Shown here piece by piece: positions 11,236 to 23,210 of a DNA stretch of 64,000 nucleotides. Location: positions 13,755,501 to 13,819,500 of the forward strand of contig JAYKKT010000079.1 of assembly GCA_036023115.1 (NCBI GenBank), read 5' to 3'. This DNA comes from Brasenia schreberi (lineage: Eukaryota > Streptophyta > Magnoliopsida > Nymphaeales > Cabombaceae). Each line of letters opens with the position of its first letter. Position 1 is the stretch's first letter. Below the pieces are notes generated by a model, which saw only the letters and a list, made by a program, of their open reading frames with translations, had not been told where the DNA came from and made no database searches. The position numbers and the translations under genes are program-made.

Positions 11236-11930
11236 GCATCAGTCGTATCCTGTGACTAATGTAGATGAATACGTAGCTCCATGGGGTTTGTGATACGATC
11301 TAGAAATTGTATTTCAAACCACCATCATGTCTCGTTTTTAGTGTATGTATGGTATGATACAATACATGTCATACAATACGCTACGACCACTACTTACAAC
11401 CTTGAGATTCTTTTTTAAAGAAAACAATCGTACTCTCGCTGTGTATCGTAGGATTGCAAGATCTCCTTTAATTGACAACCATAACCGTTCACCACATTCG
11501 GGTCATGTGTGTCAGTGTCCTACCAGACACCGTGTCCTGCAACCTATCAACTCATGCAACTCGGATGAGATGAACCAGCAATTTGGATGCCAAATTAAGC
11601 CAATTTTATTTAGGAGAAAAAGAAAAAAGGTAATTTAGTAATAGCCACCTGCCTGCACCATAGCCATATATTCTGAATATGACAAAATCTAATCTTCGCA
11701 ATAATTCAAAGAAAGATGGTAATTCTAAAATCTTTTTGAAAGAGACTCCAGGATCTTTAGATCCACCCAAAGTGGCCCAAAAAAAAGATAGTGAAATTTC
11801 CTTTTGAGTCTTTCATTATGTGAAACCAGAATCCAATTTCTTGATAACGACACCTTTTAGCTTTTCAAAGTCGCTATGTGAGATCCTATTCGTATATGTG
11901 AATCACTATTTGGTTTACATATATATATAT

Positions 11931-12153
11931 ATATATATTTGTGGAAACTGGATCATGTGACATCTCATTGATTCACACATGCATACTCATGATCGTTCTT
12001 TATGGTCATCCGTTATTCTCCAGTGGCAAGAGTGTAATTTAAAAAATTTAATGGTTTAAAAAAATAATGATAGAAAATTTTATTACATTTATGTCTCCAA
12101 AAAGCAATAATCATTTATGAATGACCAGTGCCAGTGATGGGTAGGATCCAATT
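11931..12153 (+). mobile_element. Microsatellite-flanked repeat, unit A (Micron-like)
   Basis: A ~220-bp unit starts GAAACTGGATCATGTGAC just after an AT run and ends GGGTAGGATCCAATTG just before the (AT)n at 12156. A related unit follows the same microsatellite at 12227, and two more related units lie at 16880-17060 between AT/CA runs. In rice, the Micron family is known to sit inside (TA)n microsatellites; this layout is the same. It has no coding capacity. Confidence 0.5.
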
Positions 12154-12154
12154 G

Positions 12155-12155
<1 letters not shown>

Positions 12156-12226
<71 letters not shown>
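12156..12226 (+). repeat. (AT)n microsatellite
   Basis: About 35 uninterrupted AT units between two related ~200-bp units. Confidence 0.97.
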
Positions 12227-12230
<4 letters not shown>

Positions 12231-12420
12231 ACTGAATCATGTGACCTCTCACTGATTTACACATGTATACTCATGATTGTTCTTTACATTTACAAAAATA
12301 AGTATTGTTTAAAAAATTATAAGAATATCTAAAAAAATATTAATGGCACTTTTATTATATTCATGCCACATAAAACTCAAGGGATCAATAAGTTGCAAGA
12401 TCCAATCAGTATATAAACAA
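12227..12420 (+). mobile_element. Microsatellite-flanked repeat, unit B (Micron-like)
   Basis: It starts GAAAACTGAATCATGTGACC, like unit A, and ends with AAGATCCAATCAGTATAT. Similarity to unit A is clear at the start and end and weak in the AT-rich middle. Confidence 0.5.
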
Positions 12421-13100
12421 TGTATATATACATGAGTGAGCTCCCCTCATTGAGGATAACATGCGAGATAGTGTGTGCGTAGACCATGTACCATGTACGA
12501 GCTGAACTAAGGTCGACAATGAGCATCATGGTTCGGATTATCATAGGGAATATATCTTTTCTATCCTTCAATAATTGGTTTGTGTTTCACCAATTTCTCC
12601 TTGAATATATTTAAGATGTTATTAATTATGCTAGAGTCTTACTTAACTTCAATTTCCTTTATCGCTGAGCTGTGGTTAGGCAGACTCCTACAAGATATGC
12701 ATGTCCTCAAATATTGAACTCGTGACCTTGAAATCAAAGGTTCTCTTGAGTTGATGCTCTAGCTAAAGGAGCCATGGACCCTTGCCCAATAAAGGTTGCG
12801 TTTTAGAATTGCATTTGAGGAAGCTGGATCACACTGAATCAGGTCAGGGATCCAACTTTGTTTGGGCGAAACAGTGGATCTGGATCTGGGTCCCTCCCTG
12901 ATTCATCCAATCCATAATCATCAACTCTCCAATTTTGTTCCTTTCCGTTTCTTGAAATGACTTAAACACCCCCTTCGTCCCTACATCCAAACCCTCTTGA
13001 GGGCTCCGAGATCACGATCTCCCCATAGATCCAACGGCTCGTATTTGATAAATCCACTAAGGAATCTTCCAAGTCACCCGTCTTCGTCCATCAGCAACAT
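12421..13100. other. Intergenic, with a SINE-like piece at 12670-12790
   Basis: On the minus strand 12670-12790 contains TTTAGCTAGAGCATCAACTC and GGTCACGAGTTCAATATTTG, which resemble the A and B boxes of the other SINEs here. Nothing else is recognisable; GC content rises toward the gene at 13585. Confidence 0.4.
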
Positions 13101-13480
13101 GACGTGGCCATTCAGGTCGCCACTCGATCTCCCACCGCGCCGTATGACCACATGAATCGGACGGCGGGTCCCACTCAAAAAAGCCTCTGTACACGTGGGA
13201 CCTCGTGGTTCGTTCGTTCAGTGATTCGTGTGGCTCGAAGAGCTAGCGGACCCACCAGACACGTCTGCCAGGTCCCACCACGGTGTCCCTCATGTCTCTT
13301 TCTTTGCTCACTTTTCTTCCACGAAGGGGGACTGCTTGGGCCCCCATCTGTCTCCGGGTCCCAGACGTGGCACGAAGCCACATCGTTACCCTCACCAATA
13401 CAGATGTCCACGTCCTCCGTGAAAAAAAGAAGATCTCCACGTCATCATGTGGTGTGCATGCTATGCCTGTATGCCATGCC

Positions 13481-13524
13481 CATGCATGTACGTCATACAT
13501 ACATGCATGCATGACATGCATAAA
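13481..13524 (+). promoter_or_regulatory. CATGCATG (RY-type) cluster with an ACGT-core box
   Basis: CATGCATG occurs at 13481-13488 and CATGCATGCATG at 13502-13513, with TACGTCA at 13489-13495 between them and CATGCATAAAAG right after. CATGCA RY boxes are known binding sites of plant B3 regulators (ABI3/FUS3/LEC2 class), and ACGT cores bind bZIP factors. CATAAAA near 13518 could act as a TATA box. All lie 60-105 bp upstream of the ATG at 13585. That they control this gene is inference from position. Confidence 0.45.
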
Positions 13525-13584
13525 AGCAAGACTCTCCTCCTTTCTCTGTCTAGCTCAGCGAGTGAAAGGAAAACACACACAGAG

Positions 13585-14390
13585 ATGGGGTTGTCGGATG
13601 TTGATCATGGCATCCCGGAAACCCACTTTCCCATGGAAATTTCGTTCCTTCAGGACGAGGAAATCCCTGTTTGTCTCGAAATGGAGCCACCAACATCCGA
13701 AAATTGCGGGATATCGTGGAAGAAGGAGTCTAAGAAGAAGAGGAAGTGGAGGAGGAAGAAAAAAGCCGGGGTTTTGCTTGAAGGGTATGTGGGAGAGAAG
13801 GAAGAGGAGGGTTCCAACGGTCATTTGCAGGTTTTAAACGCTGAAAAGGAAGAAGGGTCTATGCGTTCTAGTAGGACCAAGAGCCAGATCCCTGAGCTTT
13901 GCAACACCTTGCCTGCGCTTGAGCTCTGCTATTCCATCAGCCAGAGGTTCATGGACGAGCAGCAGAAGTCACCTACAGCAGCCGACTCGCCGGTTTCTGG
14001 CTCTGCCGCCGGTAGCCCCATTGCCAATTGGAGAATCTCCAGCCCTGGTGAGTTAAGTCACTGGTTTCCCTTTAATCTTCTGTGGTTGCAACCACCCTCC
14101 TTCTTGAAGTATGACAATTCACCTTCAGATTATCTACCACAAGAGCATAGGATCTTATTATCCAACTTTGGATCTTCACAACCATGTTTGGGAATTTATC
14201 ACCAATATTATTTATTTAATTTCTTGAACTATTAAAATTGAGAGACTTGGTGAAAATTATCGGTGAAATTTGTAGTGTATTATCTGATGAAAGTTTCGTT
14301 GTTTTTTCAGGGGATCATCCTGAGGAGGTGAAAGCGAGGCTGAAGTACTGGGCACAAGCTGTGGCTTGCACAGTCAAGCTGTGCAGCTAA
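13585..14390 (+). CDS. Plant protein of unknown function, 180 residues, two exons
   Basis: Exons are 13585-14047 and 14311-14390, joined by a 263-bp GT-AG intron (donor GTGAGT, acceptor TTTTTTCAG) in phase 1. The joined frame is open for 180 residues and ends VACTVKLCS. The start was chosen at MGLSDVDH because the codons before it in the same frame run through low-complexity leader sequence and CATGCATG promoter boxes. Visible parts: an acidic N-terminus, a strongly basic Lys/Arg stretch at about residues 46-62 (KKESKKKRKWRRKKK) that could be a nuclear localisation signal, a Ser/Pro-rich middle, and a C-terminus beginning GDHPEEVKARLKYWAQAV across the splice junction. The precise splicing and uninterrupted frame argue for a real gene. 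I recognise no named domain and assign no function. Confidence 0.75.
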
Positions 14391-15109
14391 CGCCCAGAGC
14401 TCCTGCGAAAATTCGCAGCCAAGTATGTGTATAATATAGATATATATTTGGACGGTGCAGATTCGATGTTTTCTGGCACTGTGGAATCTTTCTACAGATG
14501 TTTTCCGAGCTTGTGCCCATTGATGGTGCCTCAATCTGCAAATTCGATCTTCACTGCGAGAATCGCAGCTGTTGTCGAGCTCGTGGCACCGATGAAGTTA
14601 GAGAGGTGTAACAGGCCTGAGCTTAACTGAATAATCAAGCAAATTCAGTTGCCTCTGGCCTGAGGTGTCTCAGATGTACATATATATATGTTTGATTAAT
14701 GAGAAGAGACCTGAAATGTCTCTTAAGTGTTTGTATATCTATCTACTCTGGATTTGATGATCCAACTGATGTAGAGTCCGGTCCAGTTTAAGATTCCGGT
14801 CTCTCGAACCCAGATCGAGTCTACCCTACCAACTCTAAGACTGTCGTCCAAGACTGGTTTGGCTAGGCCGCGCCGACAACGGCCCGGTGAACCAATTTAG
14901 AGTTATAGCCATAAAATGATGCCAAATCTTATCATTTTGAGGGTTAGTGAGAGTCCAAAAGTAAACCTACTCCATTGAGCTTTGACACGGCACGGTATGT
15001 TTCAGCTCGCTTCTTTTTCTTCCTAGCGAGATCTGCTGCTGGTTGGGATGGCTTGTATCAGTTTCAAACACTTTGGAGCTGTGGGACCTCTTTTTGCTAG
15101 AATAGGGAA
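14391..15109. other. 3' flank of the gene at 13585, no further gene
   Basis: Probably 3' UTR at first. No second gene or recognisable repeat. Confidence 0.4.
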
Positions 15110-15208
15110 GGAGGCTGATGCCAGATGCAAACTCCCAGTATCGAACTCATGACCTTCAACCTGTGAGTGGACCCCTAGCCAGGTGAGCTATATTGCTCTT
15201 TGTGCACA
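15110..15208 (-). mobile_element. tRNA-derived SINE, family S1
   Basis: The minus strand reads TAGCTCACCTGGCTAGGGG (A box), then AAGGTCATGAGTTCGATAC (B box), and TTTGCATCTGGCATCAGCC. This is the best preserved set of pol III boxes in the family. Confidence 0.7.
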
Positions 15209-15485
15209 GAGTTATGTACTTAAGTGCATGTTGTTATCTTCTTATATGGTTATGAACCTTTGTCAGAATTACAATTGTATCATCTTTAATAGATCAACTG
15301 CATCATCCTCTTCATGGAAATATTGACATTTTTCTTTTTATTTGAGAACGTAATAATTGAGGTGCTGCTGCAGCCAAGCCAAGTGAAGCTTTTGAATATT
15401 GAACACTTCAAAAGAGCGAGAGAAAGACCTTGGAAGTTAACACTAAAACATCACCCTGCTTTCCTAAGTAAAACGCATTGGAACC

Positions 15486-15823
15486 CATGTATCTAGGGAT
15501 GATAATATTGACCCGACCCACAGGGAGCAGGAAGTATCCGAGTGGATCTGGTTTGGGTTTGGGTACAAGTGTTGAATGCCCTAACCCACACTCGACTCGA
15601 TACTTGCCCCAACCCATAATTGATCTATATATATTTACATATACATATCAATATACAAAAAGATTATACCCCACTCATGTCTTACTATTACTTTACGAAA
15701 GAATAAATATAATAAAATTGTCCTTCCTACACTTTTAAAGACCTTTAAAAAATTTGAAACTACACTTATATCACCCAAAAGCGAAGTTGAGTATATCAAA
15801 AGTAGTAGGATCCGGCTTTCCTA

Positions 15824-15884
<61 letters not shown>

Positions 15885-15950
15885 TGTCCTGTATCTATTG
15901 GAAAGAAAACCCAAACCCCTATTCATCCTGTTGCCATCTCTACATGTAGC
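15486..15950 (+). mobile_element. hAT-type MITE with 8-bp target duplication
   Basis: The element runs 15494-15942. It starts TAGGGATGATAAT and ends GTTGCCATCTCTA, inverted ends typical of a widespread plant hAT MITE group. It is flanked by CATGTATC (15486-15493) and CATGTAGC (15943-15950), an 8-bp duplication with one mismatch. Inside are the TGGGTTTGGGT and CCCAAACCCC segments usual for this group. A compound (AC)n(AT)n microsatellite at 15827-15884 has expanded inside it. There is no transposase frame, so it would depend on one encoded elsewhere. A relative sits at 43135-43571. Confidence 0.78.
15827..15884 (+). repeat. (AC)n(AT)n compound microsatellite
   Basis: About 20 AC units followed by about 9 AT units, inside the hAT MITE. 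Confidence 0.97.
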
Positions 15951-16454
15951 CAATGACAACAGGCTTGGTTTAGGTGCACAATATTTGAGGCTTTATCTTG
16001 AAGCTATTTTGAGAATTCTGCATGTTTATCTCTAAGTAGCCCGTACTAGGGCCTGGAAAAATGGACTCTAGGGACTGAAACTAGAGGCGATTCTTTGACG
16101 AAACTAAAGACTGGGAAAGCTAGAAGCTGTGCCCAATAATGGGATTCTGTCTTGCCTTGATGAAGTTCTTTGTGGTGGAAAATTTTCCTATATGCAATTG
16201 ATGTACTTGTCATGATGATGACATAATGTGCTTTATAAGATTGATATTTTGCAATGTACTTGGTGTTGGAAAACAAGTCCAAAGCATCAAATATAAGTTG
16301 CTGAGAATCATCTAATGTGTAGGGTCAGCTGAGTTGGAGGTGACTCAAGATAGGTACGCCCGATCGACCAATCACGCCGAGATCTTGTCGTCGTTAGTTG
16401 GCTGACCTCCTACGCACTTGAGTCAAGCCAAGCCAAGCTGAAATGAACCTTTTC

Positions 16455-16520
16455 ATTGAATTCACGGACTTCAACTTGTGAGTTGAACCCTAGCCAGGTG
16501 AGCTAATGCTCTCTGTGCGT
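16455..16520 (-). mobile_element. SINE fragment, family S1
   Basis: The minus strand shows TTAGCTCACCTGGCTAGGG and then CAAGTTGAAGTCCG. The A-box end is intact but the 3' half is missing. Confidence 0.55.
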
Positions 16521-16781
16521 TTTATTCCTATTTTGCTACAACAAATTAACATCAATATTCCAAACATCAGATTTTGGCAATTGGCAATATTGGGAAGGAA
16601 TGGAACTCTTTTGCCATAACACCAAGTCCAAATCTCCATTTGGAAAGGTTCTGCTTCGGCACAGAGAACCTTGACTCCCGTGGTTAAGAAGTCAAGAAGA
16701 AAGAACTCACGAGTACTATACTCTAGGCCGGCATCTAATAGGGTCCATCAGCTCAGCTTAGGATTTCAGACACGCACCTAC

Positions 16782-17235
<454 letters not shown>

Positions 17236-17442
17236 TATATGTATATATATGTGTGTGTATGTGTATTTGTATGTATTTTTAGATAAATTTAATTTTGGAT
17301 CCAAACTCAAATTCAATCCATCTAGAATACTATGAACCCATAAAAAGCATATACTGTAGATTTTCGGGCACTAGAGTGTAACCAACACTTTTTCTTATAT
17401 ACAAAAGGAAAGCAAATATAACACAACCGAAACCATTAAATT

Positions 17443-17512
17443 TTTTTGTTAAAAGGGCACCTGACGCTTGTGGGAGTGGAACTCCCACCATGAGCCAGGG
17501 TGTTAAAATGTA
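17443..17512 (-). mobile_element. Truncated SINE, family S2
   Basis: The minus strand reads CTGGCTCATGGTGGGAGTTC, CACTCCCAC, CAGGTGCCCTTTTAACAAAA. The GTTC-A-CTCCC B box and the (T)TAACAAAA tail match family S2, with the middle deleted. Confidence 0.4.
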
Positions 17513-17516
17513 TGTA

Positions 17517-17518
<2 letters not shown>

Positions 17519-17567
<49 letters not shown>
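17519..17567 (+). repeat. (TA)n microsatellite
   Basis: About 24 TA units. Confidence 0.97.
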
Positions 17568-17569
<2 letters not shown>

Positions 17570-17857
17570 CAAATAGTTTAAAACCTTCAGTTTTGGGTCA
17601 GTTCTTAAAAAATATGAAGCATAACAAAACTGGGATACTCGGGTCCGGTTCTAGCTATTGACCGTTCTGAAGCCAGTTCGGTTTCGATTCGAACCGCCAG
17701 CCATGTGTATAATCAGACAACTTATATAGACTTATATAAAGATTTTTCGTTTTCAATCTTTATCTGATTTCAGGTGAGGCGGCTACCTCACCTTGCCGCC
17801 GAGTAGGTGCCATTTATTGCAAGAATAATATCTTCCAATATCAATAATCAGGTGAAG

Positions 17858-17990
17858 GGCTCGGGTTGTCTCTCCTGGCTAGGGCTTGACTTGATAGCAC
17901 ATTGAGGTGGAAGGTCATCTGTTCAATACCAAGGCGTGCCCATCTGGTATGGGGTCTGCCCCCAACCCTACCTTACCAATAAAAAAGAAT
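17858..17990 (+). mobile_element. tRNA-derived SINE, family S1
   Basis: It reads CTCTCCTGGCTAGGGCTTGA (A-box region), GGAAGGTCATCTGTTCAATA (B-box region), CATCTGGTAT and an A-rich end AATAAAAAAGAA. Confidence 0.6.
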
Positions 17991-18338
17991 AGGAGCCCCT
18001 TGTCAAATAGTTGAGTGTCACCCCAAGCCTAAGATATACATTGCATTCAATAAACAAAAAATTTCATGATCAGTTGGCACCAACTCATTTTTTTTGGGTA
18101 GAATTTTCATTTAAGAAGAAGATACAAGAGGTGTCTCACGCAGTATACAATCAAAGAACATAAAAAGTAGATCTCCTACGTTTCCAGGAGCTGCATGCGT
18201 GTTTGTTAGGGCCTCCCTTTGTAAAAAAAAAGAAAAGAAAATCAAAATCATTTTTTCTTTTTTTTCCCCTCTTTCATAAAAGGATGGGTTGTCAACTAGA
18301 TGTGGGTCGAACATCGAGAATGAGGCCAGGGCTACATC

Positions 18339-19231
18339 TGTCACGAATCTAAGTCAAACCCCACCTAAAGTGAGTTTGTTTACCTCATAGAGGCTTTCTG
18401 CTTTCAGCCCAACTTCAAACCATGCATGTAGAACTCTTGCACGTGGTTTTCCTCTCGTTCTTAGTTTGATATACCAAGGCAAAAGCTTTTCCTCCTCTCT
18501 TGGCTTTCGTCTACCTTATCTTAGGCTCTTGCTCACACACACAAGATCCACTTAGTTAGACAACAAGTAAGAGAAAGAAGAATACTACCATTCATTCAAA
18601 CTCAAGTGTACACCTGACATGAAGCACCTCCATGATGCGTTACAAGACTCGTTCGCCCTTTCTCTCTTTAGAACACTCCAACACACTCACTCTAGATCAC
18701 TCACAAGCTGATGCACACATCCCCTCGTTGCTCCTTTTATAGGCAGAGCCTGTTAACTAGTGCCCAAGGATATTCTACGAAATATCCTGGTGCTAGCTGG
18801 CGCTCGTTGGCTGGCACCAGGCTGGCGCTTGCTAGCTGGCACCATACTAGCATCGGCTAGCCTTCTATCCCTTCTAGCCTTATGGCTGGTTACAAGCCAT
18901 AGTACCAATCCTAGCCTAGACCAAGCCCACCCCACTAGGTCAACCTAGTTACAAGTTAGCTAGGGTTACTAGATAGAGGCTATACAAACGACTCAAGCCC
19001 AAACATGGGCTGTATATCCAATTGTTGGTAGGGGTACACGGGTTGTATATACAACGGTTGGTAAGGGGTACACGTGGTGTTAGGGAGATGCGCTATGCAT
19101 GACGTTTGGAAGGCGTGTTGGACACGGCGCCTAGGAGTCGTCCTTTGTCAGTGTTGTAGAACTAGAGTTGTGCAGTGTCGGTACTATATTGCTGCGTGGT
19201 GCGCACGTGCACACCTCTCAAGCTTGTGACA
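18339..19231 (-). repeat. Gypsy 3' LTR
   Basis: About 893 bp, ending GATTCGTGACA and starting TGTCACAAGC... with a small variant at the start. It aligns with 24889-25676 through shared landmarks such as CTTAGTTAGACAACAAGTAA and CCTAGCCTAGACC. A purine tract AACTGGGAGAGAG precedes it on the minus strand. Confidence 0.85.
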
Positions 19232-19239
19232 ACTCTCTC

Positions 19240-20190
19240 CCAGTTAAGTCAAAACGCGTCCTCCAGGTCTTGTGGTATGCTTGGATCAGTTGCTCATACT
19301 ACCACAACAGTGCAATGGGAACGCAAGTATCATCGTCGGGACCCTTCCCGACCCATCGTATCATATACTGAAGTTGTTGTCTTGGTCATGTACCTTCTGT
19401 TTTGTGTGCTAGTACAATGTCAATAGCTGCAACTTCTTCTCATATTGGTGGCATTCAACGATCTGTTCTCAGTGGATCCTCAAAGTACCTCTTCAGTTGG
19501 AATATGTGGAATACTAGATGAATTCTTAACCTATCCGAAAGCTCTAGTCTATAGGCTATCTGTCCCACTCTTTGTGTCACCCTGAATGGTCCGTAATATT
19601 TTGGAATGAGCCCCAAGTGGCAACTTTTGTAATCCTGTCGAGGGATATACTCTAGAATTTGAAGTAATACCTGATCTCCTACTTCAAATTATATTGGTCT
19701 GTGATGTTTGTCTACATACTTTAACATCCCAGCTCAAGCTCTCTTCAGTGAATCCTTGGGCTATGTATACAAGGTTCTTCTTTCTCTCAACTCCCTTAGT
19801 GAGGCTAGACAACTGGACTCTCCATTCTCTTGCACCAACTCCAATAGTCCTAAGGGTTGTCAACCTAGGGTTAGTTTGAAGGGACTCGTCCCTATGGACG
19901 AACTCTTGTGATAGTTGTAACTATACTATGCTACTTTTAAAAGTCCTACCTAGTTATTCTGGCTTGCAGTAACGTAATGGCGTAAGTACTCTTCGATCAG
20001 TGCGTTCAACCTTTCAGTTTGACAGTCTATTTATAGATATTGGGAAAATGAGAAGAGAAGCTTTGTCCCTAGCATTCTTAATAACTTGACTCAAAACCTA
20101 TTGGTAAATCATCTATCATGATCACTTACAATCTCCTCCAACACACTGAAATGCTTGACTATGTTCTTAAGAAATAGTTTTGTTGTGTCT
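19240..20190 (-). pseudogene. Gypsy integrase C-terminus with GPY/F module and chromodomain-like end
   Basis: Minus-strand pieces in shifting frames read KLFLKNIVKHFS, QTERLNALIEEYLRHYV (end of the integrase core), YYGPFRVTQRVGQIAYRLEL (GPY/F module, about 19500-19600) and QYMIRWVGKGPDDDT (about 19330-19380). The last resembles the start of a retrotransposon chromodomain, which in chromoviruses directs insertion by reading histone marks. Several stops fall at Trp codons. Confidence 0.7.
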
Positions 20191-20199
20191 TAGGGACAT

Positions 20200-20740
20200 C
20201 TATAAACACCAAAAAGATTTAGAAAAAAAATTTGGTCATTTTAGAATTTCTATCTTCTTCAAGAAAAACTCCGGCTCTGGGTCTTTTAAGGTTTTTTTTG
20301 AAAGGCACCTTAAACAAATCCATTTCCTTGCTAAAATTTTGTAGAACCTCAAAATAAGGGTACTTTGCATCCCTTTGAAAAAAATTCAATTTTAACTAAA
20401 AAAAATAGCCACTCTGTCTTCATGGCAAAATAAGCTGGATTTTGTTGTTTCAAATGATTTCCTTCAAAGAAAGAATGGTTTCAAATAATTTTCTTCAAAG
20501 AAACAAATGAAAATGGGACATAGAGAACCAAACCCACAAAATGTTTGTAAAATGATAAATTTATAAACTTACAAAAACTTTGAAATTCAAGAACAAAATA
20601 AATACAAAACATGACCTCAAAGACTCACCGGATCGAGGATAGTCATACACCAAATGACCCTACACCCATCAAAGGATTAAATCGGTTCAAGACCTTATAC
20701 CTATTAAAGGGTTAAAGCTGTCCAAGACCCTACACTCTAG
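20200..20740. other. Extra sequence interrupting the gypsy integrase core
   Basis: The minus strand reads the core start (SISIDFIFELPKLE) near 20745 and KLFLKNIVKHF near 20170. In this family about 75 residues separate these motifs; here about 570 bases do. So roughly 350 bases of AT-rich foreign sequence lie in the core. I see no terminal repeats. Confidence 0.45.
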
Positions 20741-20744
20741 CTTT

Positions 20745-21480
20745 GGTAATTCAAATATAAAGTCTATTGAGATTGATTTTCAAGGTCTTTTTGAAATGTG
20801 GAAAGGTTGTAATAGTCCAGCTAGTCTCTGTCATTCAACTTTGTCCTGTTGGCAAGTGAGACACACACGCATGTAGTCCACTACCTTACGTGTCATGCAA
20901 GGCCAATAATACCCACGACTGATGAGTGTTGTAGTCCATTCCACCACTGGATGTCCCACATATGGTGCATCATGCACCTCGTGCATCGGTTCCCTTCTTA
21001 TTCCTCTGACTCCAAGTATCAAGAGTTGTTGTTGTTTAGTTCTTAATAACCCCTCTTGAAGTTCATATTTGTTTGAGGTTCTTGATTCAAATTTGGTTCC
21101 TGATTTGAACATAAGAGGTGTCATTAGGGATGTGTTCCTCTATCTTCTCTACCATCTCATCCCGGATCTTGACTATGTCTCTAAGAATCTTCTCTTTTCT
21201 CTTTTGATTGAGTGCATCAACTACTGCATTGTGCCTCCCTAGACGATACACCCATTCAAAGTCGTATCCATCAAAAGTTTTAAGCCATCTGGCTTGTCTA
21301 GGCATTAACTTCTTCTGGGTATTGAAGAATGTGTGGGTCACATTATCAATCAGTATTGTGAATGATGATCCTAAGAGATATACTCTCCAAATCATCAAGC
21401 AATACACAACTGAAAGTAGCTCATGTTTATGTGCAGGGAACCGAGTCTTGGCATCCTTTAACTTCCGACTTTAAAATGCT
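20745..21480 (-). pseudogene. Gypsy RNase H and integrase zinc-finger remnant
   Basis: The frame at 21087-21407 shows ARWLKTFDGYDFEWVYRLGR and the NAVVDAL end of RNase H. The frame at 20831-21124 has the H-H-C-C zinc finger of the integrase N-terminus: HDAPYVGHPVVEWTT, RGYYWPCMTRKV and VCLTCQQDK. Confidence 0.85.
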
Positions 21481-21639
21481 ATGGGATGCTTGTTTTATGT
21501 GAGAACACCTCCAAGTGTTTAGTCACTTACGTCCGTGTGCACTTCAAAGGGTTGGAAAAAGTCTAGAAGTGTAGCACTGACTCACTAATGATTGTTACTT
21601 TAAGGGTTTCTAGTGCCTCCACACACTCTGAAGTCCACT

Positions 21640-22640
21640 TTCATGCCTTGCCTTTCTTTAATAATTTGGTAAGAGGTGCAACCATCTTAGAGAAATTTTT
21701 GATAAATTTTCTATAATAGTTGGCTAGTCTAAGGAAACTCCTTAACTCCCTCACTATTTTAGATGTTTCCCAACTTCGGATAGCACTGACCTTCTTAGGA
21801 TCCATCCTTATTTGTCCTCGCTAATGATATGTCTTAAGAATGTTATGGTATTCTTTTCAAATTCACACTTCTCTCTTTTTACATAGACAAAGCTCTCCTT
21901 CGGTCTCTCAAAGACAAAGGTCAAATTTCGAACATGTTCCTCCAATGTTCGATTGTAGATCATTATGTCATCGATGTATACTACCACAAATTCGTCTACA
22001 TAACCATGTAAGACCTCATTCATAAGGCGACAAAATATAGTCGAAACATTAATTAATCCAAAAGGCATCACTAAGAATTCATAGGCTCCATAATGGGTAA
22101 CCATGGTCATTTTTGCTTCATCTCCCGACTCTATTCTCATTTGCCTATATCATGACCTTATATATAGTTTGGAAAACCACTTGGCAACTGCTAATTTATC
22201 AAAAAGATCAGTTGCAAGGGGAATCAGGTACCAAGCTTTTACCATTACTTTGTTTAGTGCATGGTAGTCTACGCATATCCTAAGTAATCTATCCTCCTTC
22301 TTCTGAAACAATGTTGGTAATCTATAAAGGGATTTTGAGGTTTGGATCATGTCTACATCAAGAAGATCCCCCAGTTATCTTTTGAGCTCCTTTAGCTCCG
22401 AAGGACTCATTCGGTATGGGGTTTTAGAGGGTGCCTGCGCCCCAAGATCCAATACTATCTCATGATCAGTCTCCCTTCTTTGCGGTAGCTTCTTGGGTAA
22501 TTTCGGAGGCATTATTTCCTCAAAATTCTTCACAACTTGTTTTATTTCTAAAGGTTCCTCTTCTCCCACAGACTCTTCCTTGGGTTCTTTTAGTATTATA
22601 AAGAGTGTAGGATGTCCCTTCTTCAATCCAGACTTCAGTT
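21640..22640 (-). pseudogene. Gypsy reverse transcriptase remnant
   Basis: Successive pieces read PPKLPKKLPQRRETDHEIVL and PYRMSPSELKELKR (22375-22626), LRICVDYHALNKV (22150-22350), and GAYEFLVMPFGLINV with VVYIDDIMIYN (21808-22140). The YIDD catalytic box is intact, but the frame is interrupted between pieces. Confidence 0.88.
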
Positions 22641-22679
22641 GCTAGTCTTCCCCGGTCCACATTGAGGTACAAACCCTAG

Positions 22680-23210
22680 TTGACATGCATCCATGCACAC
22701 TAGTCCTCCTAAGTGTGGTGCGACCATCATCTTGGCCTCCCAACAGAAATCACATCCTAACACCACTCCACAATCGTCAATATTGCTCACTATGAAGTCA
22801 ATTTGACCTATTCAACATCCCACCCGAATGTTGCATGATTTGGCAACCCCCGTCACCTTGTTTTCTTGAGCATTAACCATCTTGAGTTTTTGTTCAGATG
22901 GTGATAACTTACGGCCCATAGACTTAGTCATGCTTGTGGAAATAATGAAATGTGAAGCCCAATGTCGGCGAGTGCATGCACTACCGTGCATCCGATATGT
23001 GTCTCTATTAAAATGAGATTCCGCTTCAGTTCTTTACTTACCTTAGCCCTAGAAGTAGTAAGCTTGAGGCTTGAGCATTGCTCCTGCTCAGTTCCTCTAA
23101 GTTGTCTCCAGTAAAAAAGTTGGCTAGTTTTGCCTTCTTCGGACAAAATCTCATGAGATGTGTCCTTGGCATATGGAGCATGCACTCAACCCTTTTTCCT
23201 TAGTTTGATT
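22680..23210 (-). pseudogene. Gypsy zinc knuckle and aspartic protease remnant
   Basis: Near 23190-23150 the minus strand reads CSICQGHIS with a following stop and CPKKAKLANFFT in the next frame: a CCHC zinc knuckle split by a frameshift. Further on, GCTVVHALADIGLHI is the protease active-site region, where the usual D-T/S-G reads D-I-G. Both changes disable the product. Confidence 0.75.

Noticed and set aside
10928..11239. Long YIYIYI / HTHTHT open frames here and at 28433-28803, 30634-30856 and 31830-32036
   Set aside because: They are translations of AT, CA and GT microsatellites, open on both strands.
11225..11404. A third GATAC-rich hAT element near 11270
   Set aside because: The CAAGG(C/T)TGTAAG ends are suggestive, but no 8-bp duplication is present and the left end overlaps a SINE-like sequence.
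13283..13837. Overlapping frames on both strands around the start of the gene at 13585
   Set aside because: They are shadows of exon 1 and the GC-rich promoter; only the 13585 frame has a matching spliced exon 2.
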